Of a stretch of DNA of 64,000 nucleotides, positions 13,593 through 25,900 are shown in pieces. Within the stretch, counting starts at the first letter, position 1. Each line of letters opens with the position of its first letter. The DNA comes from Azolla caroliniana (taxonomy: Eukaryota > Polypodiophyta), in NCBI GenBank assembly GCA_043228905.1, contig JBHGNT010000001.1, positions 6,882,001 through 6,946,000 of the forward strand, read 5' to 3'. The position numbers and the translations under genes are program-made. A model generated the notes under the pieces. It searched no databases, had not been told where the DNA came from, and worked only from the letters and a program-made list of their open reading frames with translations.

Positions 13593-14282
13593 ATGCCTAC
13601 GTTCCCTCATCAATTAAGCTCCTCTAGTGAGTCTTCTGGGAATGACAGAATCTCTAGGGGGGCTTTTGCTCCTCAGGGATTGAATCGAATTAGACGAAGA
13701 AGAAGAAGAGCCGAGGCATTCTCCGGAGAATGTGGATCTGAATCTGAAGCTTTTCATGAAGATCAGAGAAGATTGGATGAAAGAAGAACAAGAAGAAGGC
13801 CTAACAGTAACTATCAAAGATGTGAATCAGAATCAGAATCAGAATCAGAATCAGAATCAGCATCTTTGGATGGAGATCAGAGAATCTCGGATGAAAGAGG
13901 GAGATTACAGAAGAAGGGAGATTCACCCGAATCTTCAGCTTCGGTACTGGATGTGAAGATCACTGGGTTCCGAAGAATGAAACGCATCAAAAAGGCAGGG
14001 AATCCATTGAATCTTTCGATCAGCATACGCTCGGATGCCTTCATGATTAGCATAAATTACCCTACGGAATCAGCTCACCACAGAATCAATGGCGGTGGGT
14101 TAAGGAATCATGAAGAAGATCAACACAGTAACGGCGGTCATCAAAGTAGTGAGGATTGCGCTAAGGCAGCGAGTGATCAATTGACGGTGATATCAACGCC
14201 AACTGGGAAAGACTATGAGATACCAAGACCTCTGGTTTGCCCGCCTGCCCCTCGCAAGAGGAGATTCAGGAACAACACATAA
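13593..14282 (+). CDS. SMR: SIAMESE-related (SMR) cyclin-dependent kinase inhibitor, long form (229 aa)
   Basis: The C-terminus carries the hallmark of plant SIM/SMR CDK inhibitors: a Thr-Pro, a Lys-Ile/Glu-Ile-Pro and the core CPPAPRK followed by basic residues (positions 201-224; TPTGKDYEIP then CPPAPRKRR). Proteins of this family bind CDK-cyclin complexes in the nucleus, stop mitosis and promote endoreduplication. The gene is intronless, as usual for the family, and the ATG lies in a good context (ccaccATGcc). It is about twice the usual length (commonly near 100-130 aa). The extra N-terminal half is Arg-rich (a poly-Arg run at 33-39) and Ser/Glu-rich (an SE dipeptide run at 78-89 coded by six GAATCA units), with an internal duplication. 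The central half has no other domain that I recognise. The family call rests on the C-terminal motif alone. Confidence 0.85.
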   Translation: MPTFPHQLSSSSESSGNDRISRGAFAPQGLNRIRRRRRRAEAFSGECGSESEAFHEDQRRLDERRTRRRPNSNYQRCESESESESESESASLDGDQRISDERGRLQKKGDSPESSASVLDVKITGFRRMKRIKKAGNPLNLSISIRSDAFMISINYPTESAHHRINGGGLRNHEEDQHSNGGHQSSEDCAKAASDQLTVISTPTGKDYEIPRPLVCPPAPRKRRFRNNT

Positions 14283-15449
14283 AAAACGATGTCAAGGGAT
14301 GGCACCATGGAATCCAATACCAAGTATTTGGCTGCAATCATCTCAACAAGTCTGTACCATGCAGGGTTTCAGGTTTTCTAGGGTAGCTTAGGATGTTTTG
14401 GGAGAGAGAATGGTGTTTTAGGGTTTAGTGGAGGGTTAGCGATTCCTAGGGTTAGATTGTGATTACTGATAGGGTTTAGGATTTAAACCTAGCTAATGAC
14501 TACTTGCTTGAAGCTCGATTGCATTCGACTCCGAGACATTATGGCCCTAATTCGATATTTGTCGAAGCCACTCTGGACAGAACCAAGGAATGTATCCCCC
14601 CCTCCCCCAAACCCCAAACCCTAAACAAAACAAAACAAAAAAACCCAACCATCCTTGAGCTTCGCCATCTCATCGATGTCAAGGCTTAGTTGTGATGATC
14701 TTCTTCGGAGGTTCCGAAACATACCAATGAAACTGAACACCGTTGCTCTGATTCTCGGTCTCAATTGATGACCTTAGATACTCTTCGTGTTCCTGAATCG
14801 TGGTCATCTCTTCGATGTTCTGGCCATAATTTGTGATCATCGCCATCAAGACATTTTCTTGTAACCACCAAGGCCCCCATTCTCTCAGACACTAACATGT
14901 GTGTATGTATCTGAGCTCCCCTTGCTTGTATCATGAAATTCCTTCTTGAAGACCTTGTTGAATTTTTTTTGAATTTTACATCAAAGAGTTTCATTACATA
15001 ACTGCTAAGCTTCCTAGTCATGGGTGCTTGGTATTTGCTTGGAATGTCAATTCATATGAGCTTTTGAAGTCAAGGAAAGACACCAATTTTCTTTTAGTTT
15101 GGCGTATGTTGTCTCCCAAATGTTGTTGCTATTTAATCTACTGAACCTAGTTAAGTTGCATCATATGGTATGTATCAAGAATTGTTAAACTCTAGATTGC
15201 CATTAGAGAAGCCTTGCATTATTACAAGCTTTAGCTAATGATCATATCATGCGTCTATACGTGATAACATTTCAAGGCTGAGGAGATGCGAGAATTTGTT
15301 GTTGTTGCTTCAGGGCTGAATATTAACTTTCGTGAATTTGTTCTCGTTTCATGTATTGATTGAGATATAAAAGAACATAATCAATGTATTGACAGAGATA
15401 TAAAGGAACTTGGGTGGTGAGGGTGGATAGTGAATCATGTGGGGATTTG
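14283..15449. other. 3' region of SMR gene and intergenic DNA
   Basis: It contains scattered 'agggttta' motifs at 14400-14480 that probably belong to the SMR 3' region, then sequence with no supported gene. Confidence 0.5.
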
Positions 15450-17045
15450 TTGATATCTAGGCTATCCAATTGGGATGGAGGTTTCACATGTTTAGCTTAT
15501 TAATTGGGTGTTCAAAAGGCTTGAAGAGAAGTTTATGTATTGGTGGTCCCAATCTTGGTCTTTTCATGTAAACCTAAGGTGGTGGAATTTATTATTATAC
15601 CCATGGTTCCTTGTTATCTCATGTTATTGCCATGGTCAAAGAAGACTATTGAGAACGTGACTGTAATTTAATGCCGTAGTTGTTTCTATAGAGAAACGGG
15701 AAATGTAGTATTTCTTGGTTCCCATGGAATCATAATTTTATTCCTAAACGACTTGACATAGTGACGAAATTGAATTTATATGATCACACAATGGCTTGGA
15801 GGGTTTCTTTGCTTAGATTTCTATTTCAAGTGTACAAGCTTGAATGTAAATGGTGTTGTATGTCTTGGATATATTGGCATCACGCTAAGAAATATGAAAG
15901 TTGAGACAAGTTGGTGGAATGTTATGATTTCCAATTTAACTATGAAGTGTCAAGAGTCTTTGATAGTTAATCAATTAGTGACAAGTTGGTAGAGTGTGCT
16001 GGATTTTATACATTATTGTCCAGAGGGCATGTGTGTTGATTCTTTACAAATGAAGGTTTTGACCACACCTTTCATCTTTGCTTTAATCAAATGGCAAGGA
16101 TCGATTATATTGTAGGATTCCATATTGGTCACACAAAAATGATTGATGGATATTCAGAGGGTATATGCATATTTGGGAAAAGTTGTCGGGTTTCTTAGTA
16201 TTGCAAGGTTCATACCAATATTTGGATGAAGAACCAAAAGAGTTTGATGGGAAATTTGTTGAGAATAGGGGCCTTGTCAAAATGTTGAGAAATGATGTTT
16301 ACTATCACATAGTTGGGAGACCTGTGTGGATGGAGGAAAAAATTGTAAAAATTTGGGGATTCTCAAAGCCTATATCTTGGTGACATCACGTGATTGAGAT
16401 GGTTGGAAATCTTGATTAACATCGAGAGCCAATGTATTCATTGGAAAGATTATGGTGGGGCTGGCCTTAGGGAGATGATGCATTACGCCAAAGAAGAATT
16501 GTGAATGAAATGGTGTTTTTTTGCTTAGTCAAAGTGGAGATTGGTAAGCATGGATTTGTTTTTTGTCCAATAACAAAGAATAAGTAATCAATGCAATGTG
16601 GATGTTTTTGAACTAGAGTAGTAAGATATCCATTCAATTGGGAATTTGCATGTGGAATTGATTGAAGAGATGTCCCACATTCAAGTTATTTTGGAGTACT
16701 TATGGGATTGGGGGCTATGGTTCAAGTGGAGTAGGAGATTTGCTTTTAGTATTGGTTGACAAGCTGGGGTGAAGAAATATGTTTCATGATGAAAAGTATT
16801 CTTCCATGGCAAAATATAGTGTTGGAAAAGTAGAGGAATCTACCATATGAAGAGTGACAATTATGTAGATGACAAATCATCATGTTTGTCATCTAAATTG
16901 GTATGTGGGTTGGGTTTGAGCACTTCATATTTGAATCCTATACAAATCAAATGTTGGTTGTAAGTTAGTTTTCTCGTTGTGGATCCAAAATCCATTGTAA
17001 GTTTGTCAGAGTGGTGTTTTTTCTTTTGTAATGAAAGCTATTAAT
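15450..17045 (+). mobile_element. Decayed LINE ORF2 3' portion
   Basis: Broken frames hold an 'LDLYDHTMAWR'-like block (near 15770-15800), a 'VWMEEKIVKIWGFSKPISW' block (16326-16380) and the 'LWDWGLWFKW' block (near 16700). All three recur in order on the minus strand at 36000-36870. The 3' end 'ctttygtaatgaaagcyatta' at 17030-17045 matches the end of that other copy near 35800. This is a 5'-truncated, stop-filled copy of the same LINE family. Confidence 0.6.
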
Positions 17046-17235
17046 TGAGAGAGAGAGAATACAATGGAGATCGGGAGGTCATGGGTTCAACCCCTACATT
17101 CCACAGTGGCATCTAGTGAATTAAAAGAGATATGTATGAAGTATGTAATAGAGAGGTGAGATAATTGGGTTTTGAACCCAAGATATAGTGAGTGTAACAA
17201 CTTAGCACTAGGGTAAGATATTAGAGAGACATACT
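17046..17235 (+). repeat. SINE-like dispersed repeat, copy 1
   Basis: It shares 'cctacattccacagtggcat' (in copy 2 'cctacattgcgcaatggcat') and the following 'ctagt' with 57240-57420. A tRNA B-box-like GGTTCAACCCC is at 17084-17094. It follows directly on the LINE 3' end. Confidence 0.45.
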
Positions 17236-18780
17236 TAAACCATTTTTTATGTTGTGGCTTCCAAAATTACCTTTTTTAATGATACCAATTCATCATAGTT
17301 GTGTGTGCATACAATGTTGTTTGTTTATAGATCATATTCTAATGTGCAATAATTTGTTGAAGACCGTTTTGCATAGTAATATCTAAAGAACTAATATTGT
17401 TACAAAAAATGCTCGACTTGTGATCATCAAAGAAGGGGACATATGGGAGTCTAAGAGCTCCAAAATTGTTAACAACTTAATCATGGGTATTTCCCAAATT
17501 GCAATGAATAAGGAAGTTGACAAGTTGAATTTAGCCATTCAATGAAGAAAATATCGGTTGGTTTGAAGTTTCACATAATAGGTAAAGATTTGAACTACAT
17601 GACAAAGTTCTCGATTTGTTAAAGACATTGCCGCATGAGCCAAAATGTAATCTAGATATACATGGAAAACAAGAACAAACACCTCATAGTGTTCATTGTA
17701 AGTACACAACCACTTAGGAAGGTGAAGATTCCATGTATCTATCTTTGAGGAAGAAAACGCTTATCCAAGGTGAAGAGTAATGCAAGGATCAATGTAGTCC
17801 CAATGCAACATTTGTACATGGTAATCAAGTATGGAAGGTTGAAACTTGAGTCAAGGTCATATTCACTGGTATTTATATTCTATGTTATTTATAAAGTGGA
17901 CGTAGATAAACCGATCAAAGGAAAGCTTTCATTATATACATAGTGTTTATGAGTGTTATGTCATGTTTGACATGTGCTATGCTTTGAAACAAAACCTACT
18001 TGTTTCAACAAGAGCCAATTCTATGATATAAATAATTGATGATACTCCTCCTCAAAATGGCTCGGGCTCTCTAAAAAATTTGATAACTCTAACACGACAA
18101 AGTAAAATTGCCTAGCCGAAAATGAAAGGGAGAGAGATGGAACAAAAATCGACCAAAATTTAACAGAGAATGGGGGCATCCCCGATTGGTCGATACATAA
18201 GTACACACACACACGTGCGCCGCGGGGAGGGTGAGAAGATGGAGGCCGAAGGATGGAAATGGCGGACACACCAGACATGAAGACTATTTGTATATCTAAT
18301 CCGAAACAAAGAGATTAAGGAGAGAGAGAGAAAGAAAGAAAGAAATATTATCGTCGTGTAAGACCAAAATTGGCCCATGAGACAATTGGTTTACAACAAA
18401 AATGGGGTATTTACCGATTCATCGAAAGTAAAAGAGAGAGAGAGAGAGGCACACACAAACACACACATGTGCACGGTTTTGGTAAACCCTAAAACTCATT
18501 GTACATATAAAATACTTGTTTACATAATAAGCCATCGTATGTATGTATGTATGCGTATGTGTATGTTTTATTTACGTCTTCTACGTGAGTGTATGTGCAT
18601 GTTTTATGTCTTCTACGGGAGATCCAAAGTAACCGTTCTATAAAACATAGAGAAGGCATTTCAAACTGCGTATGCGCTCTCATACCACCACATACGGTCC
18701 CCACCGTATATACGGTCTCGTACATACGCTTTCTCTCTCGCTGCAAGGTTTGACTGTCTTCTTCTTCGTCGTCCTCCCCT
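17236..18780. other. Intergenic, microsatellite-rich
   Basis: It contains short GA, CA and 'tatg' runs at 18320-18340, 18430-18475 and 18540-18565, and no supported gene. Confidence 0.55.
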
Positions 18781-18879
18781 TCGCTAAAACCCTAAAAAAA
18801 CACAGGCAGGCAGGCAGATAGACAAACAGACAAACAGACAGACGCACAAAGAAGCGAGCTTCCCCATAACCATCCCTTC

Positions 18880-19911
18880 AATTTCTTTCAGATCTTTGTT
18901 CTTTCGATCGTCTCTGTTTGTTTCAAGATCTCATTTTTGTGTAGCGTGTCCTTCTCTTTTCCACTCTGACGCGGAGCACCGAGAGAAAAGCTTCTTCTTC
19001 TTCTCCGATATGTTCTGCTCGTATATTTTTACGAGAGAAATTAGGGTTTCTGAGACTGCTAATTTTTTTCACTGCAGTAAGATTTGGGCATGATCGACAC
19101 AGGCTTCTAGAGCAGAAGAAGTTCTTCATTGAAGCCGTTTTCGTCTATTTCAACAAACCCTAATTTGGCAGGTGAGTCCACTGAAGCGAACCCTTTGACA
19201 GGGAACCTTAATTTGACAGAAAAACCTACGTTGACAGAAAAAACCCTAATTTGATAGGTGTGAGAAATGCGACCAAACTTAATTAGACAGGAAAACCTAA
19301 GACCTAATTTAACAGGAAATCCTAACGTGACAGGGATCCTTAATTTCGATTTACCTTTAATTTGACAGGTGAGATTTCTGCAGGAAACCCTACTTTCACA
19401 GGATAAGGCACAAATATGTCGTCAATTTTCAGCGTTAATTTATATACACTCTGTATTGATCGTTGGTAACTATCATAAAAAACAAGAAGAGTATCTGGGA
19501 AGTATCTTTAGCAATTACATCATACATAGGATAAGAAAGCTGAAGAATACAAAATTCAAAAGTTGTGAAGGATAGATTAAGCAAGTTGAATGAGAGATGG
19601 TAGCATTCTAAACCAGTGGATGGACTGGGTGTACAATTCTATGGAAGTTGAAAGAATTCTAAGAAAGCTGAAGGATAATAAGTGAAGGGTAGATCATAGA
19701 ACTGGGAGCGAGTCGAAAAAATTCAAAAAAGTTTGAAAGAATCAAAAAAAAGTTGAAGGGTTGATCGTAGAACTCCAAAAGTGGGAAATTGTGAAGAAGG
19801 AAATAATTCTGAATTTGTGTGGTGCTTTTACTCAACAATAAGAAGAAGACTGTGATTGGGTGGTGTGGTAATGAATGATGGGATTAGGTCAGACACGATC
19901 AGCCTTTGCAG
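18880..19911 (+). other. Probable 5' leader and leader intron of the EPL1 gene
   Basis: A CT-rich leader precedes a strong donor (GGCAG/gtgagt after 19171) and an acceptor (tttgcag ending at 19911), placing the start codon 14 bases into the next exon. Between 19150 and 19400 a motif like 'aaccctaatttgacagg' recurs at least six times in decayed form. The transcription start is not defined. Confidence 0.5.
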
Positions 19912-19925
19912 GGTAATGAGAGGAT

Positions 19926-22900
19926 ATGAGTAGGCCATTTAGGCCCCGGCCGTTGGATATTCACAAAAAACTCCCCATTGTAAAGTCCGTGAAGGATTTG
20001 GATATTGATGAAGCGGCGGCGGTTTCACGGGCATCGTTCAACAGCAATGTTGTTGCCTATTCTGATATCGAATCAGTAAGTACAGTCATTTTGATTAGTA
20101 ATATGTAAAGATTAAGGTTTTTTCACTAGGAGACCCAATCAGTAGGTTTGAGGAATGGTCCAGTAACGACATTTTATTAAATGTTTAAGATAAATATTGC
20201 TGTTTTCTAGGACCCTAAACTTGGAGCTAAGCACCATTTAATCATAGTTAACAAACAAACAAACTAGGTATGCGAAAGAGAATTATTTTCCTCCCAATTG
20301 CATACCTCCCAATCAGTTGGTGTCAGAGATGGGCAGATAAAGATGGTTACTTGCTCATTTAATGGAAATAGATATCATTATCAATAAATCAACATGGGAA
20401 TGCTAGAAATAAGAAGAAGAAGAAGAAGAGAAAGAAAAGATATATTAATGTCTCTAGAGAGAATGACTTACTGTGTCCAAATGCCTCCCAAATGCAGTTT
20501 TAATCAGATATCTTGAAGGGAATTTGCATCCTGCATTACACTGACATGCTGTATAATTAATGTGTTGTAGCTATACTAGACTCAAACCAGTAAGTTTTCA
20601 CGGCCTTTGAGCATTAAAATTAAGAAATCCTGAAGGCTCTCAGAGTATTAATGAGTGGTGAACCTTTTATCTCATGAAATCCTAAGGGGTGGAAATATTG
20701 GGCGAATCTTTCAAACTTCCATACTTCCATGTCTTTGAGATAATTTTCAGGAATATTATTAATATTTTTTTCAATCTTCCCGATATTGGGATTTTGTTTA
20801 TTAATATGGAAGGTTGAAATATTGGGCCAATCTTTCAACCTTCCATTCATTCAACTCATTTTCTAAATTGTTGTAAAATTTGGGTAATCTTCCATCTAGT
20901 TGCATTTGTTTTCATGAGCTGCATTTGAATTATTATTTCTTATATGTATGGTACAATGTTCACTTTTTTGTAGGCCCAGCCAACTCCGGCAAAACGTAAA
21001 GCTGGAGAAATCCCTACACCACAATATATTGTGGCGGAATCATATGAAAGAGACTATCAAAGAAACTTTGTGCAACCTTCCTCATATGTTCGTGGTCGGG
21101 GATGTATGTAATCTTAGCTCTAAGGTCCTATTAAGTTGGGACTTTGTGCAATGTATTAGCAGATCGTGGCAGTTTTCTTTGACAATATCTGTTTTTTTGT
21201 GTATGTATTCTACAGCAAGGGCTGATACCACTGAATTTGTGGAGTATGATCTTGACAATGATGATGATGATTGGTTGGTGATGTACAATAAAGAGGAAAC
21301 CATTTTGTCCCCTGAGAGGTACGCCTTTTAAACAAGAGCTGGTTTATTTCTTTCTAAGGTACTTTATCTGGTTTGAGGGAGTGGTAATAGACATATGATG
21401 CATGGCTGTACTTGTCTTTTGGGGTGGTAGTCTTAAGATTTAGAATCTAAGCCACTCAATCAAGTTACCATTGCAAGGTAGAATCAAATAGGATTTTAAC
21501 ACATCAGATAACTCGAATTTAATATGGTTTGACACATTGGCAAGCCAGAGATACAATAGGATTTTCACAACTGAGAAATATTTTGAATACAGTGATGTGG
21601 AAGTTGGATAATGTTTTGTAAATGACTGATCATCAATGGAGACATACATTGTGCAAGAATGTGATGTTCAGCACCAAAATTTAAGTTATTTGAATTTAAT
21701 GCTTCTAGTTCTCTCTATTGTTGTTTCTGTTTCCTGTAGTCTAGAATGGTGCAAATGGCATTGGCATATCATCCGTCACATCTAGTCATATAATCTTTGA
21801 GAGAAAAATGTATTTATTTCAATTTGTTTCTTGGACGTGTGTTCAGTAATTGCACAAATATTGTTGTAGTGATGCATGCAGTTGTTTTAGATGTAAGATG
21901 CTAGTGTGTATATGACATGGCAGTCTTTAACCTTTTGGAGGATGAAATCTTCAGTATTAGATTCAATATGGGAAACAATTTTTTTTTTTTGTAAAACATT
22001 TTCCTACGTTTAGCTGTGCTGCTCTCCAAAATTTATCTTTTGATATTGACTAATATTAAAATCCTTAATCATTGGCTTCTCACTGCTTTATAAATTTACC
22101 TGTAGTGTAAACACACTTGACATTGTTAGTTGAAACTACCTTCTTTCTGTTAAGTGTAGCTCCTTTTAAGCTACACATACTCGGGGCCAGAACAACTGCT
22201 GGTCATTTCCAGATTGCACAACATAATTTTGAGTTTAAATCTGAAAAGAGTGACAAAGAATTTCATAATTGAGACTCAATAAATTCCTCTGGGAGAAGCT
22301 TCTGAAACCAGACCATTGGATTGATAACAAAGTATTTAATCCTACAGCCATCAGCTCTTGCAGTGAATGATCTGTTGGAGATTATTTGTTTTCTTCAGGC
22401 AATGTTTAATTTTTCTTATATGTTGAAAATGATCTGGGGCATACACTGCATATACAGTGATATGCAATGCAATAAGATTCTGCACCCTGGTTAAATGGGA
22501 ATAACATGTGTATATGAGATGCAGCCTGCAGTTTGGTATTATTTTTGGCCTGCTGATTTTCTTTTGCCATTTACCAATGACAACCATATGTAGGGTGTCG
22601 TCTAGGTGTCAATTTTCCTCATCATTTACTGTTATGCTCTTACCTCAATGAATGTTTGTAAGACCTTTTAAACTTTGCCAGCAATACACGAGAAAATGTC
22701 CAATTAGATATTGAACAGATAATGCAAAAACAATTCAATATAAGATGTCAATGAATGTGTTGTTAAAATTTTGACCTTGACTCAGAATCTGATTGCCGAG
22801 CTAGTGAAGATGTTAATGAATGTGCTGTTAAGCCAGTATAATGTCCTTATGTTCATCATATGCAAGGGGCTATTACCCCAATAGTGGTGTTTCTCCTGCA

Positions 22901-25900
22901 TTGCAAACAAATGTTAAGGACAAGGAGTTTATCCGAATTTATAGGGTAGATGATAAATCATCGTAAGATGTAATTGTTACTGGGGTTTCATTGGCCACTT
23001 TTGTCCTCTCAGAGAGGTTAATTACCTTTCACTCATCCAGTAAAGCTTAGATATACTTTATGCAGATCAGTGGTATGACACCCATCCAAGTTTTAATTTT
23101 GATAAATTTACCATGCTTCTCAGTAAGGATGCTAAGTTTTCTGCCTCATACCTTTCGATGACTGCATGGACATTGACCATTTCCTGCTCATTGCATATTC
23201 TCCTTTGCAAAGCTTTGCCATTATTATTATTGTAGACATTTGATGACTCCGTACAAAATTTTGTACATACATGCAACATATAGACAGCAATGCATTTGTG
23301 TCTCGTATGTTCTCTCGGGGATTACCCACTTGTGATATATGATATATCTTGTATGTGTCTGTGACTAAGAGTTTGAATGTAGATAAATTATAAACTGTTT
23401 GGGTATAGCATATCTATATATAGTAATAATACAAACACTCTTAAATATATTGATAAATACTAACATTTATAAAAAAATGTATGGGTATGGCATAGGTATT
23501 GTAAAAACCCATTGAATGTTTTTGATATAGCGGTGTACTGAATTTTTTTCAAAACTGGAGAAATAGTATTTATGACTGGTATGTATTGTTTATTTTGTTT
23601 TGACACAGTTTTGAATGGATGTTGTATAAACTGGAGCTTCTTGATTATAAAGCTCGAGAACGAGCTGGAGCAGTACCAGCTGTGTATGGCGTGCCTGTGC
23701 CTGTATTTCTCCAGGAAGAAGCTGCATCTGAAGTATTTTGGCTGTCTTTTCTCTCATGTTTTTAGCTATTTGATGGTTTCAGGCAATACAATTTGATTAC
23801 AAAAACTGAAAAAACAATTGTTTTCTTTCTTAACTAGATTTTGCGATCACAATCATCTACAACAATTCCTGCAGCTGTTTTTGACTACTGGAAGACAAAG
23901 GTAAAGGTGCCTTGGGTTTTTCCGTATGTGATTATAGAATTTGTTTTTCACTTTTAAATGTATGTATTTATTTGAGTTAATGTTCTGTTTGGGGAAAATA
24001 TTCAATAACGTAGAGGGAGCAATGGCAGAAGCCAATTCTCCGGCGATTACAGGTTATTATTTTATTCTGTGTAGAATTGTCAGTGTTTCTTCAATTCTTA
24101 TTGCTCTCTTAATTTGTTTTCATTATGATTTTTTGTAGCCACCACCACCAGTGAATGATACAAACCCATTCAATGTTTTCAGACCTAGAGAAAAGATGCA
24201 CCGGCCACATACTCGAAGGGTGAGTTATATAACATTGCATCAATGAACGGTTCTCTATTAGGTCATCTTATAGGCTTTTTTCAGCTCCTAATGATACATT
24301 TGACCATGTATACTCACACCCTATGCATGTGACAATTGGTAATGGTAAGTTCTCGGTAGACTGCAGAATTTGCTTCCTTAAATTGTTCATGTATTTTCTA
24401 TCAATTAAGTAACTATGAACAGTATAATCTGTATATCTTGATTGTAATTTGTGCCACATACATGGAAATTGCATTCTAACACAGTTCTTTCTTCAATGAA
24501 CAGACACAAAGACGTGAGAATGATGTCGTGTCATTTGAAAAGTTGCGTCAGGTATGAATTTGTGATTCTATCAATAATGAGGTTATGTTTTTTGTATCAT
24601 AAAAGCATGAGAGGTTTTAGGGTGTCAAGCAGGGTATATATGGTCATACACCATTTATGTGGTGTTTACAGGACTTCCATATGGACACTATTTTCTGCTA
24701 TGTAACTATCTATGGGGACTTTTGATGCATTTTAATAATATATAGAGTTAATTTACCAGGTTCATTGTAACCTGGAGCAAGCAAGGCTGCTACTCGAAAC
24801 ATTACAAAAGGTATTTAGCCTTTCCTACACATTTCTTTGTAATGTCTATCTCTTTTCTGATTTAAAATTGTAGTGCTACTCTTTAATGCAGAATATGCTA
24901 GCTAAATTCATAATTATTTATAGAGACAGTTTCTTTAAAACACATCTTTATGATTGCAAGGTGGAATATCCCATTATTATTTGATATATGAGGGCTTAGG
25001 ATACTTGAATTTCTCAGCCAATGCATATAATTTATAAGTGGGCTGATATCTGAAGTTTAGAGTATCTTTTTGGGAAAACTGTGCATGGATTATAACATGG
25101 TAATCTGATGATCAAGTCATGAAAGTCATTTGATGTCCAATTTGTCAGAACTCAAGTTCATTAGAGATTAGTTGAGTAAAAAAAGTTACTCATTATTATA
25201 AACTAATCTGGATCAGTAATAAGGTTATTAGGTGGGCTTAAGGTCCTTTCATGGATCTTATACTTTTATATCAACATGCAATACCGAGGTCATGTCCTGT
25301 TGAAGTTTTGAATGTTAAATAAGTGTTTCAAATTAGCACTGTAAGTACTGGCTGGTTTTTGACTGACATTCAGAAAATGCTTTCATGTGTGGGTGTTATT
25401 AACATCTCAGTTTTGTAGTTCCACTAATGATTTACTTTGTGAATACATTTAATGTTTTTTCAGAGGGAGGAAAAGAAGAGGAATCTTTTGGAATGTGAAG
25501 TGAACTTACAAAGAATGCGGATAATGTTAAAGGTGAGTCTCATTATTGATTTCTTTAAATTTTTACAAGCTTAGAATAAAACTTAAAAGATTCCAAACTT
25601 CAATACTTGAAACCTTTCAGATTTTGTTTCCCTTTTCCTATTTTCGTTGTATTTTTAGAGTGTTGTCTCAAATTCATGGGTTTGTTTTATTAAAGTTGTA
25701 AGTGATATTTCTAGAACTCTTGTTTGAATTTGTTGGGTACACAGCATGATGCGGAGGTTGAAGATGAACTGGTTATGGGCGAGAGCACGCCAACCACTCC
25801 ATTCTCATGTAAATATAACCGATGCAAGTTCTCCTTTTTTTAGAAAGAAGCATTAGATACCCCTAGAAAATTACCACAGTAATCCCCCTTAGGGTGGTGA

